This document shows positions 8,492-17,120 of a stretch of DNA of 64,000 bases, piece by piece (within the stretch, counting starts at the first letter, position 1; the number at the start of each line of letters is the position of its first letter). The notes under the pieces are model-generated. The model did not search any database. It was not told the DNA's origin and saw only the letters and a list, made by a program, of their open reading frames with translations. The DNA lies in assembly GCA_025980765.1 (NCBI GenBank), contig JAICXB010000001.1:124001-188000 (forward strand), in the 5' to 3' direction. The position numbers were made by a program, and so were the translations under genes. The DNA comes from Terriglobales bacterium. Lineage in GTDB: Bacteria; Acidobacteriota; Terriglobia; Terriglobales; Acidobacteriaceae.

Positions 8492-8779
8492 TTACTCGGT
8501 CATCGGTTTGCCATCGGTACGGCAGCCGCCCTTGCCCTTGCAGGAGTTCTTGCCCTTGCAGCCGTTGTCGCTGGTCTTGCAGCCACCCTTGCCCTTGCAA
8601 GAGTTCTGGCCTTTACAGGCATGTTTGTCTTTCACGTGCTTGGAATGCTTTTTGGTGCCGCTGTCGGTGGCGTTCGAGCTTTGGTCACCGCTAGCCTGGG
8701 CGTTCATCCGAACGCTTGTACCGGCGAGCATACCCGCCAGAGCCGCACCCGCCATCAACGCCTTTACTGAGTTAGCCAT
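8492..8779 (-). CDS. Bufferin/HvfA-type Cys-rich metallophore precursor (BufA2-like)
   Basis: 95 residues with AGGAG seven bases before the ATG. An N-terminal signal peptide (about residues 1-28, ...AQA) directs it to the periplasm. A Ser/Thr/Lys/His-rich linker follows, then a C-terminal array of six cysteines at 55, 61, 67, 74, 80 and 86 in the pattern CKGQNSCKGKGGC, repeated twice. Six-residue spacing and Gly/Lys filling are typical of bufferin-type RiPP precursors (formerly DUF2282-like proteins), whose cysteines are modified by the DUF692/DUF2063 pair and then bind copper or other metals. The downstream genes are exactly that pair plus DoxX. The modification state and the metal cannot be read from sequence. 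Confidence 0.85.
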   Translation of the reverse strand: MANSVKALMAGAALAGMLAGTSVRMNAQASGDQSSNATDSGTKKHSKHVKDKHACKGQNSCKGKGGCKTSDNGCKGKNSCKGKGGCRTDGKPMTE

Positions 8780-9141
8780 GAGTTTCTCCTAGTTATTCTT
8801 CTGAATTCAGATTTTTACCACCTAGAACCAACTGCGCGTCTCAAGGGTGAACTCTCAAGCAACGCGGTTGCACAACAGGGATCCCTGTTTCGGAGGAAGC
8901 GGCATGACTCACTTCTCACGAAACATTGAAGACGAAAGCGCCACAACGAAAGACCCAGTCCCAATTCGCAAACAGTGCTTGCCTCAGTCCTTTAGCAAGG
9001 AAAGAGCAAGGAGACTGAATAGTTCGCAGATGGAGGGCAATTGTACCGGCTGCTCTCAACCGGGGCAATAGGAAAGTACGTGTTTTGCACCGCGTTCAAA
9101 ACTACTGCCAACACAGGTACGGACCCTTTGCGGAAATGGAT
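8780..9141. promoter_or_regulatory. Intergenic region upstream of the metallophore operon
   Basis: About 360 bases that must hold the promoter of the precursor gene. A 12-bp perfect palindrome, TCTGAATTCAGA, sits at 8800-8811, about 20 bases before the start codon, and could be an operator or a 5' hairpin. I see no clear Fur box and no certain sigma-70 promoter; an ECF-type promoter is possible. A short plus-strand frame (8847-9071) has no supporting feature. Confidence 0.35.
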
Positions 9142-9909
9142 TCAGCGCGTTTGCTGCCCGTCCCCAGATTTCCCGTCCGGCGGCACTTGCACCGCGCCGC
9201 CGTGTACTGCCCAATCGGTGAACCCGTCAGGGGCGTTGCGGATCCCATACAGATTCGCGCCCTTAATGCTCTTAATCTGCTTCCAGTTCGTCCCATCGAA
9301 GTTTGCCTGTCGCAAATCGATGTTGTCGAGGCTGGCGCCGGAGAGATCGGCGTGGCTGAGATCGGCGCCGACGAGGTCGGCGTCATCGAGGGTCGATCCC
9401 TGCAGCTCGGCATTGCGGAAATTGCTTTTGCGGAAGTTTCCCGAGGACAGATTCGCGTCAGTCAAATCGGCTGACTGGAAGTTACCGCTCCGGGCATCGG
9501 AAGCGTTCAAGTCGGCCCGCACCAGACGCGCCCCATGCAGATCGATGCCGCGCAGAAACGCTCCGGATACATCAACACCCACCAGATCGACGCGATCGGT
9601 ATTCAATTCCTGCAGGGCCTCAATCCTTCCGCCGCTGCCACCCTTGCCTTGCGCGGTGTTGATCACCTGCCACGCCTGGTAGTGCTTCTGTTTCAGGCGG
9701 CTGTCGGATTCGCTGAAAAATAAAATTACCGCCACCAGCACCGAGAGACTGCTCAGGTATTCCAGCACCTCGAGAAATGTCCAGTTGCTGAGCAGGAATG
9801 CCGCCCATTCCCACACCCATTCCAAGGCAAAGAAGGGTACCGTCCATCCGCGCCGGATCTTGCGCGCTCTCCACGGCAACGGACGCTCTCGGGGTTGATG
9901 CAGGATCAT
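9142..9909 (-). CDS. Pentapeptide-repeat membrane protein
   Basis: 255 residues. An Arg-rich N-terminus is followed by two hydrophobic stretches (about residues 24-45 and 46-66), so the protein is probably membrane-anchored. From about residue 105 to 215 it carries A(D/N)LXX-type pentapeptide repeats (for example GADLSHADLSGASL), which fold as a right-handed quadrilateral beta helix. Such domains are used for protein-protein contact; a channel-associated type with two membrane helices followed by pentapeptides is common, but function is unknown. The tail is Gly/Asp-rich. It stands alone between the metallophore operon and a broken thioredoxin gene. Confidence 0.85.
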   Translation of the reverse strand: MILHQPRERPLPWRARKIRRGWTVPFFALEWVWEWAAFLLSNWTFLEVLEYLSSLSVLVAVILFFSESDSRLKQKHYQAWQVINTAQGKGGSGGRIEALQELNTDRVDLVGVDVSGAFLRGIDLHGARLVRADLNASDARSGNFQSADLTDANLSSGNFRKSNFRNAELQGSTLDDADLVGADLSHADLSGASLDNIDLRQANFDGTNWKQIKSIKGANLYGIRNAPDGFTDWAVHGGAVQVPPDGKSGDGQQTR

Positions 9910-10016
9910 CGGTGCGTATGAGAATAGCGAATTGGCCGCAGCATGCGATGCCGATTTCCTCTAAGTGTTGCGCGTGAAGGTTCTCCCTCCGGTCTGAGTC
10001 CTGCGTTCGTCTCAGA

Positions 10017-11053
10017 TCATTTCGCGCTTTGCTGTTCTGCGGCGTGCGCCTCCTGGCGCTGCTTGGCTTGGGCGATCAGCTTCTTTAGCTTGCCTTCAAT
10101 GGAGGCGTCGCCGATGTGTTCATCCTGCAACACTCCGTCGGAATCGATGGTGAAGGTGTGGGGGATTGCGTTGACGCCGAAGATGCGTGCCAACTGCCCG
10201 TCAAAGCCGCCGTCACGGTACTGCAGCCAGGTCATCTCGTTCTGAGTGACGAAATCGCTCCACTTCTTCTCGTCGTTATCCAGGCTCACGCTGAGGACGA
10301 CCAGCGGCTCGCCGGAAAATTTCTGCGCAATGCGTTTCATGTGGGAAGCGCTTCGCGGCACGGCGCGCACCAGGTCGCCCAGAAATCGATGAGCACGACT
10401 TTGCCGCTGAGGTCGTCCATCGAGATTCGCTGGCCGTTTGAAGCGATCAGCGCGAAGGCTGGAGCCATGCGAGCTCGCGCCAACTCCGGACGTTCAGCAT
10501 AGCGTTGCGACCGCGAACGATCGACGCTGCCCGCGGCCGATAGTTCGGCGGCGCGCTCGAATTCTGTCTTGGCAGCATCGTCCTGCTTGAGATGGGCCAA
10601 CGCCAATCCATCGGCATAAATAGATTTGACGTCGTTCGGGTTGGCACTTAATGCCGACTTGAGTTCCTGATCCGATTCGGCAAAGAATTCGCCTTTGTTC
10701 TTGGTTATGCCTTCACGCAACAGCAATGCTCCGCGCTCATAGTGCGCCTGTGCGAGCTGCTCCGGTCCCTGGGCGTGGGCGACGAGGTCGCGGCTGGCCG
10801 CATCGGCAGTCTTGAAGTCGCCCAACTCCGACGCCAGCTTCGCTATCTGCTTGAGACATTCACTGCATTGACCGCCGTCCTGCTTATTTGCCTTCTTGAA
10901 TTTCTCAACGGCTTCGTTGTAGTGCCGAGCGCTGAGGGCTTGCAATGCTTCTGAATAAGTTTTTTGTGCTTTTGGGTCGGAAGGACCGCGATCGGATTGG
11001 GCCAAGGCTGTCAAACTGAACGCGACTGCGAGCGCAACGAGCAGGATCTTCAT
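10017..11053 (-). pseudogene. Secreted TPR-thioredoxin (TlpA-like) gene with a frameshift
   Basis: Read as one gene this gives about 345 residues: a signal peptide (MKILLVALAVAFSLTALAQ), TPR-like helices (about 30-190) and a TlpA domain. AAGGAG precedes the ATG. The first frame ends at 10337, straight after FWATWCAPCREALPT; the rest of the domain (HMKRIAQKF, NAIPHTFTID) continues in the next frame to 10017. The join falls in a run of three G (10343-10345 on the plus strand); one extra G would restore REALPHMKRIAQKF, the normal family sequence. Either one base was lost in this genome or the sequence has a single-base error. If real, the product stops just after the redox CAPC and is inactive. 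Confidence 0.85.
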
Positions 11054-11227
11054 CGATGTCTCCTTCCCGGGAAAGAGAGTGTACTCCAGAGTTGCTGGTT
11101 TTTGTGCTGATATTACTGTGAAAGAGACGAGATCCTGAACGTTCGCGGCACGATCGCAGGTCGTTCCCTGATACTTGTCTGGGCGCCAGGCGAAATCACT
11201 TCTACCGCACCTGCAATCGCGACAGCC

Positions 11228-13084
11228 TTACTTCTGCGCCTTCGGGTTTCTTTCTGCCTGCGCCAGCAGTTCATCGGCTTTGGCCTGGATTTGATCAGGA
11301 TCGAAGATGGGCTTCGAGCAGGTGCGTTCGGAGCAGACGAAAGCAGCGGCTTTGGCTTCATCTAGCGGCGGGTACTCGACATCCGCATGGGGCAGCGCGC
11401 CTTCGCGCTGGTCCCACCACTCGATGCGATTGTAGCCAGAGGGCATGCGCAGCGCGGCCTGAAAGAGCGTCTGGGCTGCGGGATCATCTTTGTGTCCAAC
11501 GACGGTCAGGTGAGTGGGCGGATGGGTGAACTCGTAATCGGCAACCAATACGCCCGCTGCGGGGAAAACGCGCGCGATTTGGGGCGTGCCCACATAGCGC
11601 ATGGCCTGCGCCGCCATCTTCCCATATTGAGAATCGCCGGTGTACTGATTGAGCAGGTTGGCGGTGCGCACCAGCAGAATGTTTTCCTCGCGCTCCGGGT
11701 GGGGCTTGTAGCCGGCGCCGGTTGCCACTTTCGCGGTCACGAATCCGGGAACTTCGCTCGATGAGAAGTTCGCAGCGATGAAATGCATAGCGTCTTCGCT
11801 GCGCTTCAGCCACTGGCGGTCGCCGGTGACGGTGTACAGAGTTTCGAAAGCGCGGGCCATCGCGAGCGAGTCGCCGAGATACGGTCCGGCAATGTCCTTG
11901 GCGCTGTGGTGGAACCCGCCACTGCCCAGCGCTCGATTGACGACGACCCAGTTCGCGGCCCGCACCGCTTCGTCGAGATAGGTACGATCGCCGCTGGCGG
12001 CGTACAACGACGCGAGCGCGTCGATGATCCACCCGTTCTCGCGAGCGTAAAGATGCTTGTCCACGCGCGGAATTCCCTGTTTGCGGCGGGCGGCATCGTC
12101 GACCGCGAAATAATCGGCGCTGTGATGGCCTTCGATGATATCGGCATCCTGGCTGACGTAAAAGGCGCCCTCCGGGCTCATCATGAAATTCTTGAGATAA
12201 CGATGGATGTCTTTTGCAGCCTGCAAATACGCAGGATCGCGATATTGCGCGTACGCCAGCGCGTAGATACGCAAGTCATTGGCCTCAATGGACGCGATCT
12301 TCTCAAAGTGAGGATGCACCCAGTCACCCTCGGCCGAGTACTGGTATGCGCCTCCCCAAATGGGATCGATGTTGTGCTCGGCCTGCAAGCGCAATGTGTC
12401 TTTCACTTTCTTCTCGGAATCCTTGTCGCCCGTGCGCGCCTGCACTAGCGCCCATTCTGCCGAATCGGCCTCGAGAAACTTGTCATGGAATCCCCAGCCG
12501 CCTTGCTTGTCGTCATACTGCACCTGGTAATCGGCCTCGAGCGCTTTGCGCGATTCATCACTGAGCAGCGGATTGCTGGCAAACTGAATTTTCGGTTCCG
12601 GCTTTACGGATGGACCGGGCGTGGGGTCGTCGATGATCGCCTGCAGCAGCGACGCCATTTCGTCAGGAGCGAGATAGCCCTGGCGTTTCACAATCTCTTG
12701 TCCATCGCCATTGAAGACCACCGTTGCCGGCCATCCATAGTCTTCGTAGCGGTTGGACAAATCGGGTCGGGAATCCTGATCGACCTTCACGGTGATGTAG
12801 CGCGAGCGCAGCAGGCGGATGACGTTCGCATCCTTATACGTGTTCTCGTCCATCACGTGACACCAGTGGCACCACACTGCTTCGAGATCGAGCAGAACGA
12901 ATTTCTTTTCGCTCTTGGCCTGCTGAAAAACGCCATCCGACCATCCCACCCAATTCAAGGCACTTGAGGACGACGCGCTCTTCACCGGCTTCGATTGCGC
13001 GAGCGCCGATAACGACAAGCCGAGAATCATTGCCAGAGGGAACACCGTTTTTTTCAGATATGTTTTTTTCAGATATGAAGTCAT
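11228..13084 (-). CDS. Secreted DUF255 thioredoxin/glycosidase-like protein (YyaL/SSP411 type)
   Basis: 618 residues. A signal peptide (about residues 1-30) is followed by a DUF255 thioredoxin-like domain (about 45-165) with the hallmark WCHWCHVM (C72, C75) and a (alpha/alpha)-barrel-like region (about 190-540) of the N-acylglucosamine-2-epimerase/glycosidase type, as in YyaL. Biochemical function of the family is not settled. The signal peptide contains a 15-bp in-frame tandem duplication (LKKTY/LKKTV, about 13047-13078), which may show a recent slippage event. GAGG precedes the ATG. It is followed by the broken TPR-thioredoxin gene on the same strand, so both may belong to one export-thiol group. 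Confidence 0.88.
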   Translation of the reverse strand: MTSYLKKTYLKKTVFPLAMILGLSLSALAQSKPVKSASSSSALNWVGWSDGVFQQAKSEKKFVLLDLEAVWCHWCHVMDENTYKDANVIRLLRSRYITVKVDQDSRPDLSNRYEDYGWPATVVFNGDGQEIVKRQGYLAPDEMASLLQAIIDDPTPGPSVKPEPKIQFASNPLLSDESRKALEADYQVQYDDKQGGWGFHDKFLEADSAEWALVQARTGDKDSEKKVKDTLRLQAEHNIDPIWGGAYQYSAEGDWVHPHFEKIASIEANDLRIYALAYAQYRDPAYLQAAKDIHRYLKNFMMSPEGAFYVSQDADIIEGHHSADYFAVDDAARRKQGIPRVDKHLYARENGWIIDALASLYAASGDRTYLDEAVRAANWVVVNRALGSGGFHHSAKDIAGPYLGDSLAMARAFETLYTVTGDRQWLKRSEDAMHFIAANFSSSEVPGFVTAKVATGAGYKPHPEREENILLVRTANLLNQYTGDSQYGKMAAQAMRYVGTPQIARVFPAAGVLVADYEFTHPPTHLTVVGHKDDPAAQTLFQAALRMPSGYNRIEWWDQREGALPHADVEYPPLDEAKAAAFVCSERTCSKPIFDPDQIQAKADELLAQAERNPKAQK

Positions 13085-13265
13085 GGCAACCTCAAATTTT
13101 CAGTTGTGGTGATGAGTGGAATGAGCGGGAAATATGATAGCCCATTGGGAGTACGCGCCCGGAGAGCTTTGTGGTTGTGTAAGGTGGAGAAGCGATATTC
13201 GTATTTTGCGTTTGCTTATGGCTAATCGCTTATCGCTAATTGCTGACCCCTAGTATTCTAAGGAC

Positions 13266-13397
13266 ATGAAAACCAAGAACAAGCGCGACCTCGAAAAGCA
13301 CTGGGCAGAACAAGCCAAGAAGGCGGCCAAGAAGGCAGACTCTCCGAAACCGGCCGATACAAAGCAGGAAACTGATCGAGCCGATCCCAAAAAATAG
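13266..13397 (+). CDS. Possible small Lys-rich protein (43 aa)
   Basis: A short frame with a composition that looks protein-like: it begins MKTKNKRDLEKHWAEQAKK and is rich in Lys, Ala, Asp and Glu, suggesting a charged helix with a disordered tail ending DPKK. AAGGA lies before the ATG but only about two bases away, which weakens it. It is convergent with the kinase gene whose end lies at 13434. I recognise no family. Could equally be chance. Confidence 0.35.
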   Translation: MKTKNKRDLEKHWAEQAKKAAKKADSPKPADTKQETDRADPKK

Positions 13398-13433
13398 ATG
13401 GCGTTTGCCACTGGGATTTGCCCTAAGGCAGGA

Positions 13434-16172
13434 TCACTCAAACAACTCTCCCTTCCACAGCTTCCGTCCGGCGAGCGCGGTGTAGAAGGCCCATATCCCG
13501 AGCGCGGCGATGCAGGCATAGGCGAAGATTGGCGCGCCGATGAACCAACTCGACAGATCGGCGGTCCAGGGCACGTTGAGCAGGATGTCTATGCACGCAA
13601 GCCCCACCCCGAGGCTGATCAGTCCAAAGCGCACAGCCGCGAAGGCGATACAACCGTAGATGAGCGCCCAAGTCACGGTATCGATATAGGGATAATTGCT
13701 CCTCACCACCTGTTGTGCAGTCCATATCGCGACAAAAGCGATGGCGGCGAGCCAAGCCTTGCGCAGCACCACACGCAACAAAAAGAGCACGAAGAAGAAC
13801 GTCAGAGTGCCTCGAATATCCTCGGGTACTTCATTCAAGATTCGTCCAAGCACATAGCGCGCACCGTGCAGATACTCCGCCGCTCCAAAAGCCGGAACAT
13901 CGCCCAAGTGCTGGGTGATGGCGATCCGCGCTTGGAAAATCAAAACCCACAACAGTCCGATGAGCAGTCCGAAGAGAACATCCCGGCCTACCAGCGGGTC
14001 CCGCCACCGCCTCAGCAGCAACCGGCTCCAGGAAATAATGCTCTGGGGCCAGCGACGGCGCACCAGCGGTTCCAGCGCAAGATAAAGTACAGCAATAAAA
14101 ATGGCTACGAATAGCCCGGCGCAAATCTCAATGATGAAAAGCCCGAAGCTTCCGAGCGTAGGAACGAAGTGCGCGTTGCAGACCCAGAGCGCGAGATGGG
14201 CGAAGAACACAAAGGTGGCGAGGCGAAATGCACCCTTTGCGTCGCCTCGCTTCTGAAGGTAGTTGTGCCGAGCCAGTAGAACTGCGGCAACCATAATGAT
14301 CGCGAACAGTACCGCTAACAGGGCTAAAGCGGTCCTATGACCTGCTGTTACTTCTGAAGAAGCCTGGCGATCGGGCTGCGTCCACGGTCCGATTGCGTAG
14401 AAAAATACCGGCTGCCCATGCAGAGCGGCCGCTTCTATGCGCAAAGGACGGGTTGTGCCCGGCCATGTGCCCGTCCATGCCGCCCGCGTATCGGAACTGG
14501 CCAGCGAGTTCCAAATCGGGTCGGCCGGCTTTAGTTGTGCGGGATCGATTCCGGCGGCATCAAACAGCGGTTTCCAGTCCACCGGCTTTGCCAATTGAGC
14601 CTTGTTCTCAACTTGTGGAGGAATCGCCTGAAAAAAGGTAAGCCTTCCTTGCGGATCGAGGTCCACCTCGATCATTCCCGAAATGGTCGGAGCCGGATCG
14701 CTTGTGGTAACGATACCCGGCACCAGCGCATCGTTGTGGAATTCGGTTGTCACCATCGTCTCCGGGCTCTGCCGGTACCACATGCCGACGACCATAGGCG
14801 GCTGCGCCAGAATCCTGTCCCAATTTGGGCGAGGCTTATCCGTCCTCTCGATGTATCGTTCGAGATCGGTGTTTTCGTAGAAACCGTATTCGGAATCCAG
14901 AGCTGACGGATAGCCGAGAGCCCGCACAATCTCCTTCGCTTTGTGGGTGAGCACGTCTGGAGGCTGGTCGGCGTGGATTTTGTTAGCTCCACCGATCCTC
15001 ACTCCGACGAAATAGCTGACGACTAACGCGACCAGCAAGGCGGCAATGCAGGGAACGGCAATCTTTGTCGCAAGGCCTTCCACTTCTCCCGCTGCTGCGA
15101 CCATCTGCGGGGACGGCGTTTCGCCAGCCGCCAGCGCGGCCGCCAAGGGATCGCCGCCGGGAAGCGCAGCGGCCACCGCCAGCACCGATGCCGGACGCAT
15201 CGCCGGGTCGGGTTCAAGACAACGCAGGATCACCCGCTCCACGCCGGGATCGAGGTCCGGGACCAGCGTCGATGGATTGGCTGGAGTCGGACTCGCGGTG
15301 CGCGTGCGCACAATTTCCGCCAGGGTGTCGGCCTGAAACGCTCGCTTGCCGGTAAAAATTTCGTAGAACACCAGGCCGAGCGCGTAGATGTCACTCCGGG
15401 CCGTGACTTCCTTTCCGGCTAGCTGCTCGGGCGCCATATAGGCGGGAGTGCCATAGCGCACCTGTTCCGGCGTGATGTTGGCGGCGAGGTCGGCGAGCCC
15501 GAAGTCGGTGATCACGACCTCGCCTTCAGCATCGAGCATGATATTTGCGGGCTTCAGGTCGCGGTGCAGCACGCCCTTGTCGTGAGCCGCGGCGAGTCCG
15601 GCGCAGAGCTTGCGCGCGATCTCCAGCGCCTTGTCCGCAGGCAGGCGGCCGATGCGTCGCAACAACGAGCCCAGATCTTCGCCATCGACGTACTCCATCG
15701 ACAGGAATTGCAGGCCCTCAGCTTCGCCGATGTCGTAAATGCGGCAGACGTTCGGATGCGAGACTCGGCGGGCAATGCGGACTTCATTGCGAAAGCGCTC
15801 CAATGTGGCTTCGTCGCGAGCCGTGGCTTCAGGCAGGAACTTCAGCGCGACTGACTGGCCCAGCGTTAGATCATCGGCGCGATAGACTTCGCCCATCCCG
15901 CCACGGCCTAGCATGGCAACGATGCGATAACGCTCCGCCAGCAGCGTTCCCGGTAAGAAGCGGGACTGCATGAGCGAACTACTCGATGCGTGAGATCTCG
16001 GCGAGCTTCGACTGGAAGGTTTCGACAACGGCGGCTCAGCAGGAGGCGGGCCGGCAGTCGCCGTGGCCAGCGGGTCAGCATTGACGGCGGCTCCGCACGC
16101 ATTACAGAAGCGGCTGCTCGGTGGAACTTCCGAGCCACAGGAAATACAGCGGATAAAAGAAGGCCTGGCCAC
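13434..16172 (-). CDS. Zinc-ribbon Ser/Thr protein kinase with membrane C-terminus
   Basis: 912 residues, GTG start at 16172. Domains in order: a zinc ribbon with C9, C12, C23 and C26; a Ser/Pro-rich linker; a Hanks-type kinase domain (about 81-345) with the Gly loop GRGGMGEVY, K111, HRDLKPAN (203-210) and DFG (223-225), complete for catalysis; a hydrophobic helix near 372-392; an extracytoplasmic region of about 230 residues; then about seven further hydrophobic segments to the end. This multi-pass C-terminus differs from the usual PASTA or beta-propeller sensor and suggests a membrane sensor or transporter-like output. The final residues (LWKGELFE) follow the last helix. Ligand and substrates unknown. 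Confidence 0.93.
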   Translation of the reverse strand: MARPSFIRCISCGSEVPPSSRFCNACGAAVNADPLATATAGPPPAEPPLSKPSSRSSPRSHASSSSLMQSRFLPGTLLAERYRIVAMLGRGGMGEVYRADDLTLGQSVALKFLPEATARDEATLERFRNEVRIARRVSHPNVCRIYDIGEAEGLQFLSMEYVDGEDLGSLLRRIGRLPADKALEIARKLCAGLAAAHDKGVLHRDLKPANIMLDAEGEVVITDFGLADLAANITPEQVRYGTPAYMAPEQLAGKEVTARSDIYALGLVFYEIFTGKRAFQADTLAEIVRTRTASPTPANPSTLVPDLDPGVERVILRCLEPDPAMRPASVLAVAAALPGGDPLAAALAAGETPSPQMVAAAGEVEGLATKIAVPCIAALLVALVVSYFVGVRIGGANKIHADQPPDVLTHKAKEIVRALGYPSALDSEYGFYENTDLERYIERTDKPRPNWDRILAQPPMVVGMWYRQSPETMVTTEFHNDALVPGIVTTSDPAPTISGMIEVDLDPQGRLTFFQAIPPQVENKAQLAKPVDWKPLFDAAGIDPAQLKPADPIWNSLASSDTRAAWTGTWPGTTRPLRIEAAALHGQPVFFYAIGPWTQPDRQASSEVTAGHRTALALLAVLFAIIMVAAVLLARHNYLQKRGDAKGAFRLATFVFFAHLALWVCNAHFVPTLGSFGLFIIEICAGLFVAIFIAVLYLALEPLVRRRWPQSIISWSRLLLRRWRDPLVGRDVLFGLLIGLLWVLIFQARIAITQHLGDVPAFGAAEYLHGARYVLGRILNEVPEDIRGTLTFFFVLFLLRVVLRKAWLAAIAFVAIWTAQQVVRSNYPYIDTVTWALIYGCIAFAAVRFGLISLGVGLACIDILLNVPWTADLSSWFIGAPIFAYACIAALGIWAFYTALAGRKLWKGELFE

Positions 16173-16289
16173 AGGAAGGAAGATGATAACAACTTCACCA
16201 ATCGGCAGGACACAAATGGGCGGGACGAAAAAACGCAGTCCACGAAGGACTGCGCTCGTTCTTAAAGTCTGGGATCAGGCGAACCGAAG

Positions 16290-16814
16290 CTACTTAATGC
16301 TGCACTGCTCCGAAACCATATCCAGTTTGTCGACGTTGAAGGTCCTGCCGCTGTTGCTTCCTGAAGTTGCGCTTCCGGACGGATTCGTTGTGCTGCTGGC
16401 GCTCGACGACGGGTTGCTGCTGGCGCTGGACGACGGGTTGCTGCTGGCGCCGCTGCTAGAAGAGGCGCTGGAGTTCGAAGCCTCACTCCAGGTTCCGTGC
16501 ACTTTCACTTCATGGCCAACATGCTTGGAAAAGTCTTCCGAGCCGGACAGCATGGCCATCTTGCCATTCTTTTCCTGAAGGGCGTATCCGCCATTCTCGG
16601 ATTGAATGCAGCCATGAAGTGTCTTCTCGCCGCTCTGGTTGGAGCTGTTCATAGCCGAGTTCTGATCGCTCTGGCTTGGAGTGGTGGAAGAGGGCGTGCC
16701 CGCTGCCTGTGCTTGGCTATTGCCGCTGGCAGTTTGACCGCTTCCTAGTCCCTGTGCAAATCCAAAACACGTGAAGGCCAAACTGAGGGCCATGGTCATC
16801 AACATTTTCTTCAT
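16290..16814 (-). CDS. Secreted DUF5818-like protein with Ser/Asn repeats
   Basis: 174 residues from the ATG at 16814, preceded by AGGAG; an upstream ATG at 16868 would place 18 odd residues before the signal peptide. A signal peptide ends near AQG. The middle holds LHGCIQSENGGYALQ and HVGHEVKVHGTW, which resembles the DUF5818 small beta-barrel common in Acidobacteriota. The C-terminal third is a low-complexity Ser/Asn/Pro tract with a 24-bp tandem repeat (SSASSNPS) and ends with a conserved-looking FNVDKLDMVSEQC. Function unknown. Confidence 0.75.
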   Translation of the reverse strand: MKKMLMTMALSLAFTCFGFAQGLGSGQTASGNSQAQAAGTPSSTTPSQSDQNSAMNSSNQSGEKTLHGCIQSENGGYALQEKNGKMAMLSGSEDFSKHVGHEVKVHGTWSEASNSSASSSSGASSNPSSSASSNPSSSASSTTNPSGSATSGSNSGRTFNVDKLDMVSEQCSIK

Positions 16815-17120
16815 AGGTTCTTTTTCTCCTCGAATTTCGAATTGGCGCAAGTGATGTGATGCCCACACAGTGGTGCGGGAGGGATGGCCTACGCGAAACT
16901 CAGAATGCGAGTTCCTTGCAATACAAATTCAGAGACTCACGAAAGTGCTTGCAATATGAAAGCAGAGTTGCCGAGCAGAGCTGGATTATGATCTTTGGCA
17001 CTGTCTGAATTTTCGAATCTGCACACCGAGGGGCTTCACTTTTCCTTGCCAATTCCTTCTACTCTGTTTACCCTTCTCTGTTTCTTTGCAACGTCAGAAA
17101 AGAACCGCAGGAGATGACGA

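Noticed and set aside
8847-9071. 74-codon plus-strand frame with several Cys
   Set aside because: No start signal, no hydrophobic or regular pattern, lies in the operon's upstream region.
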